DNA from: Betaproteobacteria bacterium
GTDB taxonomy: Bacteria; Pseudomonadota; Gammaproteobacteria; Burkholderiales; JAHFRG01
Reading direction: 5' to 3'
Assembly (NCBI GenBank): GCA_023258935.1
Contig: JAHFRG010000012.1
Span: 1 to 23,040 of the forward strand
DNA length: 23,040 nt
Shown here: piece by piece, positions 1 to 7,470 of the stretch
Layout: each line of letters begins with the position of its first letter
Numbering within the stretch: the stretch's first letter is position 1
Translations under genes and position numbers: made by a program
The notes under the pieces: model-generated
Told to the model about the DNA's origin: nothing
Seen by the model: the letters and a program-made list of their open reading frames with translations, nothing else
Databases searched by the model: none

Positions 1-501
1 CAGTATCAAACCGTCGGGGCCTCCGTTGGCGGGGCTGAGTTGAGTGGCTATAAACGCGGCCGATTGGGTTCCACGGCTTGTACCGACAAGCCATACCGGG
101 AGATTGTTTTGTTGCTTCAGCCAGGCGATGACGACCTTTATGTCGGCAACATGTTCAGGATTTTGACGAAAGCCGCCGAGAAAAGGATAACTTTGGTGAT
201 CGGAAGGAGCATCTACGACCGCGACCGCCAGCCCCTTTTCGGCGAACAGCTCGCGTGTGCGAACCAGGAAGTTGCCCTTGCCCCATTTGAAGACGCCGTC
301 CTGAGAAATCTGAAGACCGCCCTCTCCACCGGCGAAAAGTATGACCGCGGCCTTAGGGCTGGCTGGCGAAAGATAGAGGATTCTTTGCGTTACGCCGGGG
401 CGGGTTGGAATATCAACTACTCTCGACGCTGTCTCCCCAAAAGCCAATTGGGCTGAGCCGATTTGAACAGCAAACAAGAAATACCCGAGCTGCCGCTTCA
501 T
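1..501 (-). CDS. Exported alpha/beta hydrolase-like protein, C-terminus off the window
   Basis: The frame is open from an ATG at 501 to the window edge (167 residues), so only the N-terminal part is visible. A strong Shine-Dalgarno GGAGG (506-510) lies 4 bases upstream of the ATG. Residues 1-22 look like a Sec signal peptide (MKRQ, then a hydrophobic stretch), so the product is probably periplasmic or envelope-located. The sequence FAGGEGGL (residues 57-64) could be the oxyanion-hole loop, and GTSRG (140-144) is a GxSxG nucleophile elbow with Ser142, as in alpha/beta hydrolases. The catalytic acid and His would lie beyond the edge. It sits downstream of ychF on the same strand, about 110 bases away, and is probably its own unit. 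The substrate is unknown. The fold assignment is moderately secure and the function is open. Confidence 0.7.
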   Translation of the reverse strand, partial: MKRQLGYFLFAVQIGSAQLAFGETASRVVDIPTRPGVTQRILYLSPASPKAAVILFAGGEGGLQISQDGVFKWGKGNFLVRTRELFAEKGLAVAVVDAPSDHQSYPFLGGFRQNPEHVADIKVVIAWLKQQNNLPVWLVGTSRGTQSAAFIATQLSPANGGPDGLIL

Positions 502-612
502 ATAGCCTCCGGTTCGAGAAAATGAGCACTATTAGAGGCCATAAACGATTTATTGGTCCAAAATAAATTGAGCGAGCGCGCAACACCGTAGATCAGCCGC
601 GCAGTAGTTTTA

Positions 613-1707
613 CTAAATATTGAACCGGAAGTAAATTACATCTCCGTCCCTCACCACGTAATCCTTTCCTTCCAGCCGCATTTTCCCCGCTTCTTTCGCT
701 CCCTGCTCGCCTTTGCAGGCGATGTAATCCGCGTAGGCGATCACTTCGGCGCGGATGAAACCTCTTGCAAAATCGGTGTGAATCACTGCCGCCGCCTGCA
801 GTGCAGTGTCGCCCTTGTGGATAGTCCAGGCGCGCGCTTCCTTGGGTCCGGTAGTGAAAAAAGTTTGCAGGCCCAGCAAATCAAACGCGACGCGTATCAA
901 GCGGTTCAATCCCGGTTCCTGCATGCCCATGTCCACGAGAAAAACTTTCTTGTCTTCGTCGCCAAGATCGGCGATCTCTGCCTCCAGCTCTGCGCAGATC
1001 GCCACTACTGGGGCGTTCTCTGACTTGGCATGAGCGCGCACAATATCCAGCAGCGGGTTGTTCTCAAACCCATGCTCCGCGACGTTGGCGACATACATCG
1101 TGGGCTTTGCGGTCAACAAGAACAGCGACTGCAACACCGGTTGTTCCTCCCTGGTGAGCTGCACGCTGCGCGCGGGCCTGGCTTGGTTCAGCGCGGGCTG
1201 AATCTTGTCGAGCACTGCGACGATACGCTGTGCTTCCTTGTCGGCGCCCGCTTTCGCCGCCTTGGCGTACCGCGCGTACTGCTTTTCCACCGTCGCTAGG
1301 TCGGCGAGCGCCAGCTCGGTGTTGACGACTTGGATGTCGGCGATAGGATCGATTTTGCCTGTTACGTGCACCACGTTCTCTTTCTCGAAGCAACGCACCA
1401 CGTGCACGATTCCGTCGGTTTCGCGGATGTGGGCGAGAAACTGGTTGCCCAACCCTTCGCCCTTGGACGCACCCGCGACCAGCCCCGCGATGTCAACGAA
1501 CTCGGTGAGCGCGGGCTGTACTTTTTGTGGCTTGTCGATGTCTGCTATCGCCATAAGCCGCGCATCGGGTAGTTCAACGACGCCGACATTGGGCTCGATG
1601 GTGCAGAACGGATAGTTTTCCGCGGCGACGCCAGCGCGGGTTATTGCATTGAACAACGTTGACTTGCCTACATTCGGCAATCCGACTATTCCGCATCTTA
1701 GAGACAT
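613..1707 (-). CDS. ychF: Ribosome-binding ATPase YchF (Obg family)
   Basis: YchF/OLA1 proteins are P-loop NTPases of the Obg family that prefer ATP and bind ribosomes. The start is set at the ATG at 1707 (364 aa), because the family begins with a short lead into the P-loop, here MSLRCGIVGLPNVGKST with the Walker A at residues 9-17. The longer open frame to 1761 adds 18 basic residues overlapping pth and is unlikely to be translated. The switch region FVDIAGLVAGASKGEGLGNQ and the NVAE motif (ATP specificity, in place of NKxD) are visible, and the C-terminus has the TGS-like domain ending DYVVRDGDVIYFRF. Length matches the family (about 363). Its start lies one base after the pth stop, so the two are co-transcribed and probably translationally coupled. 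Confidence 0.97.
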   Translation of the reverse strand: MSLRCGIVGLPNVGKSTLFNAITRAGVAAENYPFCTIEPNVGVVELPDARLMAIADIDKPQKVQPALTEFVDIAGLVAGASKGEGLGNQFLAHIRETDGIVHVVRCFEKENVVHVTGKIDPIADIQVVNTELALADLATVEKQYARYAKAAKAGADKEAQRIVAVLDKIQPALNQARPARSVQLTREEQPVLQSLFLLTAKPTMYVANVAEHGFENNPLLDIVRAHAKSENAPVVAICAELEAEIADLGDEDKKVFLVDMGMQEPGLNRLIRVAFDLLGLQTFFTTGPKEARAWTIHKGDTALQAAAVIHTDFARGFIRAEVIAYADYIACKGEQGAKEAGKMRLEGKDYVVRDGDVIYFRFNI

Positions 1708-1708
1708 G

Positions 1709-2275
1709 TCACGCTTTCGTGTGAAGCCGCAGCATCGCCGCCTGAAGCTCGCCTTCAGCAATCAGCGGCCAGACTTCAAGGCTTTGTTGAATGGCCTGCT
1801 CGATGAGTTTTGTTTCTTCTTTGCGCGGCCTGTCCAGCACATAATCGACTACCAGCGATTTTTCTCCGGGATGACCTATGCCGATGCGCAATCTCCAGAA
1901 ATCCTGAGTCCCCAGATGCGCTGCGATATCCTTGAGGCCGTTGTGTCCGGAAACACCGCCGCCCTGTTTCAAGCGCGCCACTCCCGGCGGCAAATCGAGT
2001 TCGTCGTGCACCACCAGAATTTCCTGCGCGGGAATTTTGTAAAACTTGGCGAACGCGCCGACGGCGCGGCCACTGGCATTCATGAAAGTCTGCGGCTGCA
2101 TCAGCCAGCTTTCTTCGCCACCACGCGCAAGTTTTCCCAGCAAGGCCTGGAAACGGGCTTCGAGCTTGAGCAAAACACGTTCCTCTTTGGCAAGGCGCGC
2201 AAGCCAGCGGTATCCGGCATTATGCCGGTCAGCCGCGTGTTCCTTGCCCGGATTTCCCAGTCCAACGATCAGCAT
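1709..2275 (-). CDS. pth: Peptidyl-tRNA hydrolase
   Basis: Pth recycles peptidyl-tRNAs released prematurely from ribosomes by cleaving the ester bond between peptide and tRNA. The N-terminus MLIVGLGNPG is typical, and the known active-site set is present: Asn8, His18 (general base, in DRHNAG), Met65-Asn66 (QPQTFMNASG), Asp91 (VVHDELD) and Asn112 (GGGVSGHNGLKD). Length is 188-189 aa, normal for the family. The start is ambiguous by one codon: GTG at 2278 and ATG at 2275 are adjacent in frame, and GGGAGA lies 6 or 9 bases upstream respectively. I take the ATG. It follows rplY after a hairpin and precedes ychF by one base, the usual rplY-pth-ychF order in beta- and gammaproteobacteria. Confidence 0.96.
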   Translation of the reverse strand: MLIVGLGNPGKEHAADRHNAGYRWLARLAKEERVLLKLEARFQALLGKLARGGEESWLMQPQTFMNASGRAVGAFAKFYKIPAQEILVVHDELDLPPGVARLKQGGGVSGHNGLKDIAAHLGTQDFWRLRIGIGHPGEKSLVVDYVLDRPRKEETKLIEQAIQQSLEVWPLIAEGELQAAMLRLHTKA

Positions 2276-2297
2276 CACATTATGTCTCCCGCATAAA

Positions 2298-2336
2298 CAA
2301 AGCCCGCCACTTCACTGTGAAATATGGCGGGCTTTG
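2298..2336 (-). terminator. Strong hairpin between rplY and pth, possible intrinsic terminator or attenuator
   Basis: A perfect 12-bp inverted repeat (CAAAGCCCGCCA at 2298-2309, TGGCGGGCTTTG at 2325-2336) encloses a 15-base loop that itself contains the palindrome TTCACTGTGAA (2311-2321). Read on the minus strand it is followed by TTTGTTTATG, only a weak U-tract. It lies between the rplY stop and the pth start. It probably terminates part of the rplY transcripts, or protects their 3' end, and so lowers pth-ychF expression. The structure is read from sequence; the function is inferred. Confidence 0.6.
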
Positions 2337-2356
2337 CAAAGTATCGCTTAAACAGT

Positions 2357-3133
2357 CTATTTCTTTTCTGCTTTCTCGCCTTTGCCGCCCTCTTTTTTGC
2401 CGGATTCAGGCGCTTTGGCGCCTTCTTTCTTGCCGGCATCGGGAGCGGCAGCTTTCTCGCCCTCTTTCTTCTCACCGGTAGCCGGCGCCGCTTCAGCAGC
2501 GGCTCCCTCGGCAGCCACCGCTTCTTCAGCCGCTGGCACAGCCGCCACCTCCTCGACCACAATCACCTTCGGTATTTGGACGGTTGCCACCACGGCATTA
2601 TTGCCGCGCACCAACGCCACTGATTCCACGCCCTTGTGGAATTTCAGGTCGGCAAGGTGCACCGAGTCCCCGATCTTGAGGTTTGCCAGATCAACCTCGA
2701 TAAATTCAGGCAAATCGGCTGGCAAGCAGGACACCTCGACCTCGTTCATGACGTGGCTGACAATACCGCCGTCGACTTTCACGCCCGGCGCAAGGTCGGC
2801 ATTGATGAAGTGCAGCGGCACCTTGATGTAAATCTTCTTGTCCTTGGCGACGCGCTGGAAATCCACATGCATCACCTGCATTTTGAAAGGATGCATGTGC
2901 AACTCCCGCAGCAATACCTGCTGTTTTTTGCCGTCCAAGTTCATATTGAGAATCGAGGCGTGGAACGCTTCCAGCTTGAGCAGGTGGTACAGCGCGTTAT
3001 GATCCAGCTCGATGGTCTGCGCCTGCTGTTTTCCACCGTAAAGGATTCCCGGCACGCGTCCTGCAAGGCGCATGCGGCGGCTCGCACCCGTTCCCTGCTG
3101 TGTGCGCGATGTTGCTGTTACTTCGATTTGCAT
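2357..3133 (-). CDS. rplY: 50S ribosomal protein L25 (TL5/CTC long form) with extended charged tail
   Basis: L25 binds 5S rRNA in the large ribosomal subunit. The N-terminal L25 domain (about 1-95; RVPGILYGG, LLRELHMHPFKMQVMHVDFQRV) and the CTC beta domain (about 96-190; GVKVDGGIVSHV, IGDSVHLADLKF) are complete. The 258-aa length exceeds the roughly 200-aa CTC forms I know, because residues 192 onward (2357-2560) form a low-complexity tail: first Ala/Glu-rich, then Lys/Glu/Gly-rich with GKKEG at 234-238 and 245-249 and the related EKKEG at 221-225. No aromatic residue occurs in the tail. The start ATG has GGAG about 6 bases upstream. It lies 64 bases downstream of prs and is probably in the same transcript. 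Confidence 0.95.
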   Translation of the reverse strand: MQIEVTATSRTQQGTGASRRMRLAGRVPGILYGGKQQAQTIELDHNALYHLLKLEAFHASILNMNLDGKKQQVLLRELHMHPFKMQVMHVDFQRVAKDKKIYIKVPLHFINADLAPGVKVDGGIVSHVMNEVEVSCLPADLPEFIEVDLANLKIGDSVHLADLKFHKGVESVALVRGNNAVVATVQIPKVIVVEEVAAVPAAEEAVAAEGAAAEAAPATGEKKEGEKAAAPDAGKKEGAKAPESGKKEGGKGEKAEKK

Positions 3134-3197
3134 TTTGCTCTCCAGTTGAATAGCGCAGGCCGCGACCAGCGTGCGCTGTTTTTAAAAATTAGGAATC

Positions 3198-4148
3198 TCA
3201 CTCCATGAACAACGAGCTCACCGAGGCCTCATTGCTGATGCGCAACATGGTCTCGCCCATGAGTTCCGCTACGCTCAGGCAGCGAATGCGCTTGCATTTC
3301 CTTGCGGCTTCACTCAGCGGGATGGTATTGGTGACCACCACTTCGTCCAGCACCGAATTCTCGATGCGCTCGACCGCTTTTCCCGACAGCACCGGGTGCG
3401 TGCAATACGCCAGCACCTTCACCGCACCCTGTTCTTTCAGCGCCTCCGCCGCCTCGCACAGCGTGTTCGCGGTATCCACCATGTCATCCATGATGACGCA
3501 GGTGCGGCCTTTGACTTCGCCGATGATGTTCATCACCTTGGCCACGTTGGGTTTGGGGCGGCGTTTGTCGATGATCGCCAAATCCGCTTCCAGGGGCGTT
3601 GCGGCGGCGCGCGCGCGCACCACGCCGCCAACATCGGGCGAGACCACCACTAGATTCTGGTGATCATGTTTCCAGATGTCGCCCAGCAATAGCGGCATGG
3701 CGTAAATATTGTCCACCGGGATGTCAAAAAACCCCTGAATTTGTTCGGAATGCAAATCCATGGTGAGCATCCGGTCCACTCCCACGCTGGTGAGCATGTT
3801 CGCCACCATCTTGGCGGTGATCGGCACCCGTGCCGAGTGCGGCCTGCGATCCTGGCGCGTGTACCCGAGATACGGGATCGCCGCCGTGATGCGTCCGGCT
3901 GAAGCGCGTTTCAGCGCATCAATCATCACCAGCACTTCCATCAGGTTTTCGTTGGGCGGGAAACAGGTGGATTGCAGTACGAAAATATCCTTGCCGCGCA
4001 CGTTTTCCAGGATTTCCACCATCACTTCGCCGTCGCTGAAGCGGCCGACGGTGGCCCGCCCAAGGTGAATATTAAGGTGTTTCACCACCTGCTCGGCGAG
4101 CTTGGGGTTGGCATTCCCTGTAAACACCATCAAATTGTCATAAGCCAC
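3198..4148 (-). CDS. prs: Ribose-phosphate pyrophosphokinase (PRPP synthase)
   Basis: Prs transfers pyrophosphate from ATP to ribose-5-phosphate, giving PRPP for purine, pyrimidine, histidine, tryptophan and NAD synthesis in the cytoplasm. The 316-aa length is standard. Visible motifs are FSDGE near the N-terminus, the ATP-binding segment YTRQDRRPHSARVPITAK, the metal-binding class signature MDLHSEQIQGFFDIPVDN, the catalytic flexible loop IIDKRRPKPN and the PRPP loop MDDMVDTANTLC. TANT in place of the enterobacterial TAGT is, as I recall, also found in other betaproteobacteria such as Neisseria. The gene lies just downstream of tRNA-Gln and upstream of rplY on the same strand, which is the usual arrangement. 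Confidence 0.98.
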   Translation of the reverse strand: MAYDNLMVFTGNANPKLAEQVVKHLNIHLGRATVGRFSDGEVMVEILENVRGKDIFVLQSTCFPPNENLMEVLVMIDALKRASAGRITAAIPYLGYTRQDRRPHSARVPITAKMVANMLTSVGVDRMLTMDLHSEQIQGFFDIPVDNIYAMPLLLGDIWKHDHQNLVVVSPDVGGVVRARAAATPLEADLAIIDKRRPKPNVAKVMNIIGEVKGRTCVIMDDMVDTANTLCEAAEALKEQGAVKVLAYCTHPVLSGKAVERIENSVLDEVVVTNTIPLSEAARKCKRIRCLSVAELMGETMLRISNEASVSSLFME

Positions 4149-4185
4149 GCCGCTTCCCCCGATCGTTCGCTACAGAGCATAAAAC

Positions 4186-4260
4186 TGGCTGGGGAGGTAG
4201 GGATCGAACCTACGAATGCCGGAATCAAAATCCGGTGCCTTACCGCTTGGCGACTCCCCA
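4186..4260 (-). tRNA. glnU-like: tRNA-Gln (anticodon TTG), CCA encoded
   Basis: On the minus strand a 75-base cloverleaf is readable. The acceptor stem TGGGGAG pairs perfectly with CTCCCCA, followed by discriminator G and a genomically encoded CCA (4186-4188). The anticodon arm CCGGA-TTTTGAT-TCCGG gives anticodon TTG (Gln), and the T arm contains GGTTCGATCC. It sits 11 bases after the ispE stop and 37 bases before the prs start on the same strand, so it is probably cut out of a longer mRNA or read from a promoter inside ispE. Confidence 0.97.
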
Positions 4261-4271
4261 ATTCACTCTCA

Positions 4272-5111
4272 CTACAAAACCGAATCATACATGGGATGCC
4301 GGTCCAGGCCCCGCGCCGCAAAACCGCTCATCTGCCCCGGTAACTGCGCCAGCACTTCGCGCACTTCCCTTTCCGTCGCATATTCCGCAAAAACGCAGGC
4401 TCCAGAGCCGGTCATTCTGGCCGCACCGAACTGATTCAGCCACGCCAGATGTTGCGCCACCTGAGGATATTTGCGGCAGACTACAGGTTCCAGGTCATTA
4501 TGAACTTGCCCTGTAGAAAAGGCGGTTATTTTGATGCGATTCGTGTTCCGTGTCAATTGAGGATCAGCGAAAATCTCCTCAGTAGAGATGTTAACCTTCG
4601 GCACCAGAACCACATACCAGGCTGGCGGCAGGTTGATGGGCTGCAGCACTTCTCCCACCCCTTCGGCAAACGCGCTTTGGCCGAACACGAATACCGGCAC
4701 ATCCGCGCCTAGTTGCAGCCCCAGGTGCTGCAATTTTTCCCTCGTGAAACCGAGTTTCCATAAGCGGTTAAGCGCCATGAGCGTGGTGGCGGCATCCGAG
4801 CTGCCGCCTCCCAATCCTCCGCCCAGAGGCAGTTTTTTCTCCAAGGTGATTTCCACGCCGAGTCGGGTGCCCGCCGTGCGCTGTAGCAACTTTGCGGCTT
4901 GCACACACAGATCGTCTTCCTCAGGCACGCCCGGCAGGGCGTAAGCACGCTTGATAACACCATCGTCGCGCACGCGGAAGCTCAGGCTGTCGGCATAATC
5001 CAAAAAGCGGAACACGCTTTGCAGCAGATGATAACCGTCCTGCCTGCGCCCGACGACGTGCAGAAACAAATTCAGTTTTGCGGGCGCCGGATAGGTTTGC
5101 AGGTCGCTCAT
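4272..5111 (-). CDS. ispE: 4-diphosphocytidyl-2-C-methyl-D-erythritol kinase
   Basis: IspE is a GHMP-family kinase that phosphorylates CDP-methylerythritol at the 2-hydroxyl in the non-mevalonate isoprenoid pathway. The N-terminal PAPAKLNLFLHVVGRRQDGYH holds the conserved catalytic Lys12. The glycine-rich ATP loop LPLGGGLGGGSSDAA is at residues 95-108, and GADVPVFVFGQSAFAEGVGE holds the catalytic Asp137. The C-terminal GHMP motif MTGSGACVFAEY is present. Length is 279 aa, normal for the family. Its ATG overlaps the lolB stop by 4 bases (ATGA), implying coupled translation. The lolB-ispE-tRNA-prs order is common in beta- and gammaproteobacteria. Confidence 0.98.
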   Translation of the reverse strand: MSDLQTYPAPAKLNLFLHVVGRRQDGYHLLQSVFRFLDYADSLSFRVRDDGVIKRAYALPGVPEEDDLCVQAAKLLQRTAGTRLGVEITLEKKLPLGGGLGGGSSDAATTLMALNRLWKLGFTREKLQHLGLQLGADVPVFVFGQSAFAEGVGEVLQPINLPPAWYVVLVPKVNISTEEIFADPQLTRNTNRIKITAFSTGQVHNDLEPVVCRKYPQVAQHLAWLNQFGAARMTGSGACVFAEYATEREVREVLAQLPGQMSGFAARGLDRHPMYDSVL

Positions 5112-5710
5112 TGCTCGAGGGGGGAAATCATCCAGTCGTCAATGATCAGGTTTATTTGCAGATCGCCGCGACTCAACATGATGCGCGCGGGCATACCGCT
5201 TTCTTGCTCTGGCTTGTAGCGCAGGTAAGCGATTTCCCAAGAGTCCTGGTTTAAGTGCGCCAGACGCTGCTGCGAGTCGCGTTGTTCTTGCGCGGTGCTT
5301 CGTGGAGCGGCGATTCCCAATACCCAATACTGCAATCCGGAGAGCGGCAGGCTCCACCCCAGCACTTCGAGCGTCAGGCTCTCTGCATTATGCGCGCGGT
5401 AGGTTTTCTGCTCGTTGGTGGTAAGAGTGATCCCGTTGGCGTCCTGCACGATGCGTGCAACACCGCTCCCGAGTGGAGCAAGTATCCAGATGTCATCGCT
5501 GCTGCCGTTATGTTCCCAGCGCACGCCGCCGGAAAAATTTTTCTCATCATATTTGACTGCAACCCGTCCGGTGAGCTGGAAACCATTGCGCTGGGCGGCC
5601 GCCAGGCTCTGCTCCCGCGACAGCGGCGTCGTGCCGGGTTTAGGCGGGGGCGCGGCGCACGCGCCAACCAGCAACAAAAGCGCAAGCCAATGAGCGCGGG
5701 AACCTCTCAT
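5108..5710 (-). CDS. lolB: Outer membrane lipoprotein receptor LolB
   Basis: LolB accepts lipoproteins from the periplasmic carrier LolA and inserts them into the outer membrane. The product has a type II signal peptide with lipobox VGAC; the rest resembles LolB, with an 11-stranded half-barrel-like pattern including FQLTGRVAVKY, GVRWEH, VLGWSLPLSGLQYWVLG and an INLIIDDW ending. Two starts compete. GTG at 5725 overlaps the upstream stop (GTGA) but has no Shine-Dalgarno. ATG at 5710, five codons in, has AGGA five bases upstream and is preferred, giving 200 aa with the lipid-modified Cys at residue 18. It overlaps ispE by 4 bases. Divergence is normal for LolB, so the assignment rests partly on context. 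Confidence 0.92.
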   Translation of the reverse strand: MRGSRAHWLALLLLVGACAAPPPKPGTTPLSREQSLAAAQRNGFQLTGRVAVKYDEKNFSGGVRWEHNGSSDDIWILAPLGSGVARIVQDANGITLTTNEQKTYRAHNAESLTLEVLGWSLPLSGLQYWVLGIAAPRSTAQEQRDSQQRLAHLNQDSWEIAYLRYKPEQESGMPARIMLSRGDLQINLIIDDWMISPLEQ

Positions 5711-5715
5711 GAGAT

Positions 5716-5719
5716 TCCT
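5716..5719 (-). promoter_or_regulatory. Shine-Dalgarno AGGA deciding the lolB start
   Basis: Read on the minus strand, AGGA lies 5 bases before the ATG at 5710. The competing GTG at 5725 lacks any such site. The motif sits just after the stop of the upstream TPR gene, so ribosomes finishing that gene could re-initiate here. Confidence 0.55.
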
Positions 5720-5721
5720 GA

Positions 5722-7470
5722 TCACTTGTTGACAAATTTCTTAATGACATTCTGCAATGCTTCGTTGCCGGGGTTATCTTTGAGAGATGTCTTCCAGATG
5801 GTTTCGGCTTCTTCACGCTTGCCCTGAACCCATAACACTTCACCGAGATGCGCCGCAATTTCCGGATCGGGGCGGTCAGCATACGCACGCCGCAAATAAG
5901 CCGTCCCTTCCTTGAGATTCCCCAGCCGGTACTGCACCCAGCCCATGCTGTCTATGATGAACGGATCTTCCGGGGCTAGCTTCAGTGCCTGCTCGATGTA
6001 TTGCTCGGCTTCGCCCAGACGGTCGGTGCGGTCCGCCAGGGTATAGCCCAAGGCGTTGTAGGCGTGTGCGTAGTCAGGTTTTAGCTGGATGAGCTTGCGC
6101 AGGTTTTCTTCGAGCACATCCAGGCGGTTGAGTTTTTCCGCCGCCATGGCGTAGTCGTACAGCAAGTCCGGGTAATCGGGATTTTTTTGCAGGGCGCGCC
6201 CCAGCAAATCAAATGCTTCCTGGTAGTGCCCCGCATCCCGCAGCAATTGCGCGTCGGTAAGAATAATTTGTATTCTTTGCTGATTGTCCTGTACCGCTAC
6301 CTGGCTGAGATGCTTGCGCGCCTCCGCGAGCTTGCCTTGCTTCGCCAGCACGTTTGCATAACGTAACTGCGCGGGAAAATACTGCTCGCCCTGTGCCACG
6401 CTGCTGTACCAGCGTAACGCTTCGTCATAACGCTTGCGTTCTTCATAGACCTGACCCAGGTAATAGCGCACGCTGTCTCGGTCTTTGTAGTTCTGGCTCA
6501 ATGCCTGTTTGAAGCTCGCTTCCGCTGCATCGAAATCATTGAGTTGCATCGACAGCAAGCCCACCGCCAGCGCCACTTCCGCATTATTCGGGAAATCCTT
6601 CCGCAGCCTCTGAAATTCACTGCGCGCTTGGGGGTAGTCTTTTTCCACCACCAGCAATCGCGCATAACTCAGGCGCACATCTTTGGCCTTGGGATTGCTA
6701 TTGAGGTAGTTGTGGTAATATTCGATAGCAAGCTTGTTGGAGGTATGCTGCAACACCTGCCCTTGAAACAGCGCCGCCAGCTCCCACTCCGGACGCAACT
6801 CCAATGTCTTGCGCACTTCACTCAGCGCCACGTCATACTGCATCGCGTTCCACGCCGCCTGGCTTATAGCAAAATGCGCTTCAGCAACACGCGGATAAGG
6901 TTGCGCCAGCTCCTGCACCAAATTCAGCGCCGCCATCTTGTCGGGGTACTTGGACAACAGCCCGTTCAATTGCATTAAACCCTTGCCGATATTTTGTCCC
7001 TCTGCGGTGAGCAGCTTTTCAATATGCGGGCGGGCTTCCTCCAGCTTGTGGCTGTTAACCAGCAACGCCACCAGCGTCTGCCGTGCCGGAGTGGAGTTGG
7101 GATCCACTTCCACCCAAACCCTTGCTGCCTGCAGCGCGGCATCCGGCTGCCTTGAATACAAGGCTATTTCAGTGGCGCGCTGTGCAATGCGCGGATCGCG
7201 TGTAGTCTTGGCCAGCTCGACATATGATTTGGTCGCCACATCAAGCTGGCCGCGTTGGCCGGCTATTTCGCCCAGCAAAAACTCGTACAGCATCCTTTGA
7301 GTCATTTCCTGCTTGGGCAAATTCTGACTTTCAACCGTGACGGCCGGCTGCTCTTCCTGCTCTTGTACTTCTACATTGGCAGTCGCGGTGCCGCTGGTGG
7401 CTTTAAGCGGGTGCTGTGCGCATGCCAACAGAAATGCCGGCATGGCCAAAATAAGCAATTTGGGGTTCAT
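5722..7470 (-). CDS. TPR-repeat outer-envelope lipoprotein
   Basis: This is a 582-aa protein with a lipoprotein signal (MNPKLLILAMPAFLLAC, lipid Cys17) followed by a charged, low-complexity linker and then tetratricopeptide repeats almost to the C-terminus. Repeat signatures are clear in many places, for example FDAAEASFKQAL, YDEALRWYSSV, YAHAYNALGYTLADRTDRLGEAEQYIEQAL, DSMGWVQYRLGNLKEGTAYLRRAY and AHLGEVLWVQGKREEAETIW. TPR proteins are scaffolds; this one is genetically linked to lolB in many betaproteobacteria, but I know no defined function. AGGA lies 5 bases before the ATG. Its stop overlaps the upstream lolB GTG codon. It is probably the first gene of the long minus-strand block. Confidence 0.93.
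   Translation of the reverse strand: MNPKLLILAMPAFLLACAQHPLKATSGTATANVEVQEQEEQPAVTVESQNLPKQEMTQRMLYEFLLGEIAGQRGQLDVATKSYVELAKTTRDPRIAQRATEIALYSRQPDAALQAARVWVEVDPNSTPARQTLVALLVNSHKLEEARPHIEKLLTAEGQNIGKGLMQLNGLLSKYPDKMAALNLVQELAQPYPRVAEAHFAISQAAWNAMQYDVALSEVRKTLELRPEWELAALFQGQVLQHTSNKLAIEYYHNYLNSNPKAKDVRLSYARLLVVEKDYPQARSEFQRLRKDFPNNAEVALAVGLLSMQLNDFDAAEASFKQALSQNYKDRDSVRYYLGQVYEERKRYDEALRWYSSVAQGEQYFPAQLRYANVLAKQGKLAEARKHLSQVAVQDNQQRIQIILTDAQLLRDAGHYQEAFDLLGRALQKNPDYPDLLYDYAMAAEKLNRLDVLEENLRKLIQLKPDYAHAYNALGYTLADRTDRLGEAEQYIEQALKLAPEDPFIIDSMGWVQYRLGNLKEGTAYLRRAYADRPDPEIAAHLGEVLWVQGKREEAETIWKTSLKDNPGNEALQNVIKKFVNK

Noticed and set aside
40..456. 138-aa open frame on the plus strand at the left edge
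   Set aside because: It is the antisense shadow of the minus-strand hydrolase gene, which has a strong Shine-Dalgarno, a signal peptide and a GxSxG motif; the plus-strand product shows no recognisable feature.
2275..2562. 95-aa Arg/Lys-rich frame on the minus strand ending at the pth start
   Set aside because: It is an out-of-frame reading of the repetitive rplY tail and the intergenic hairpin; its basic composition follows from the GC-rich repeats, and it has no Shine-Dalgarno.
3198..4148. TANT in place of TAGT in the Prs PRPP loop as a possible defect
   Set aside because: I recall the same substitution in other betaproteobacterial Prs proteins, and the remaining motifs are intact, so it is likely normal variation.
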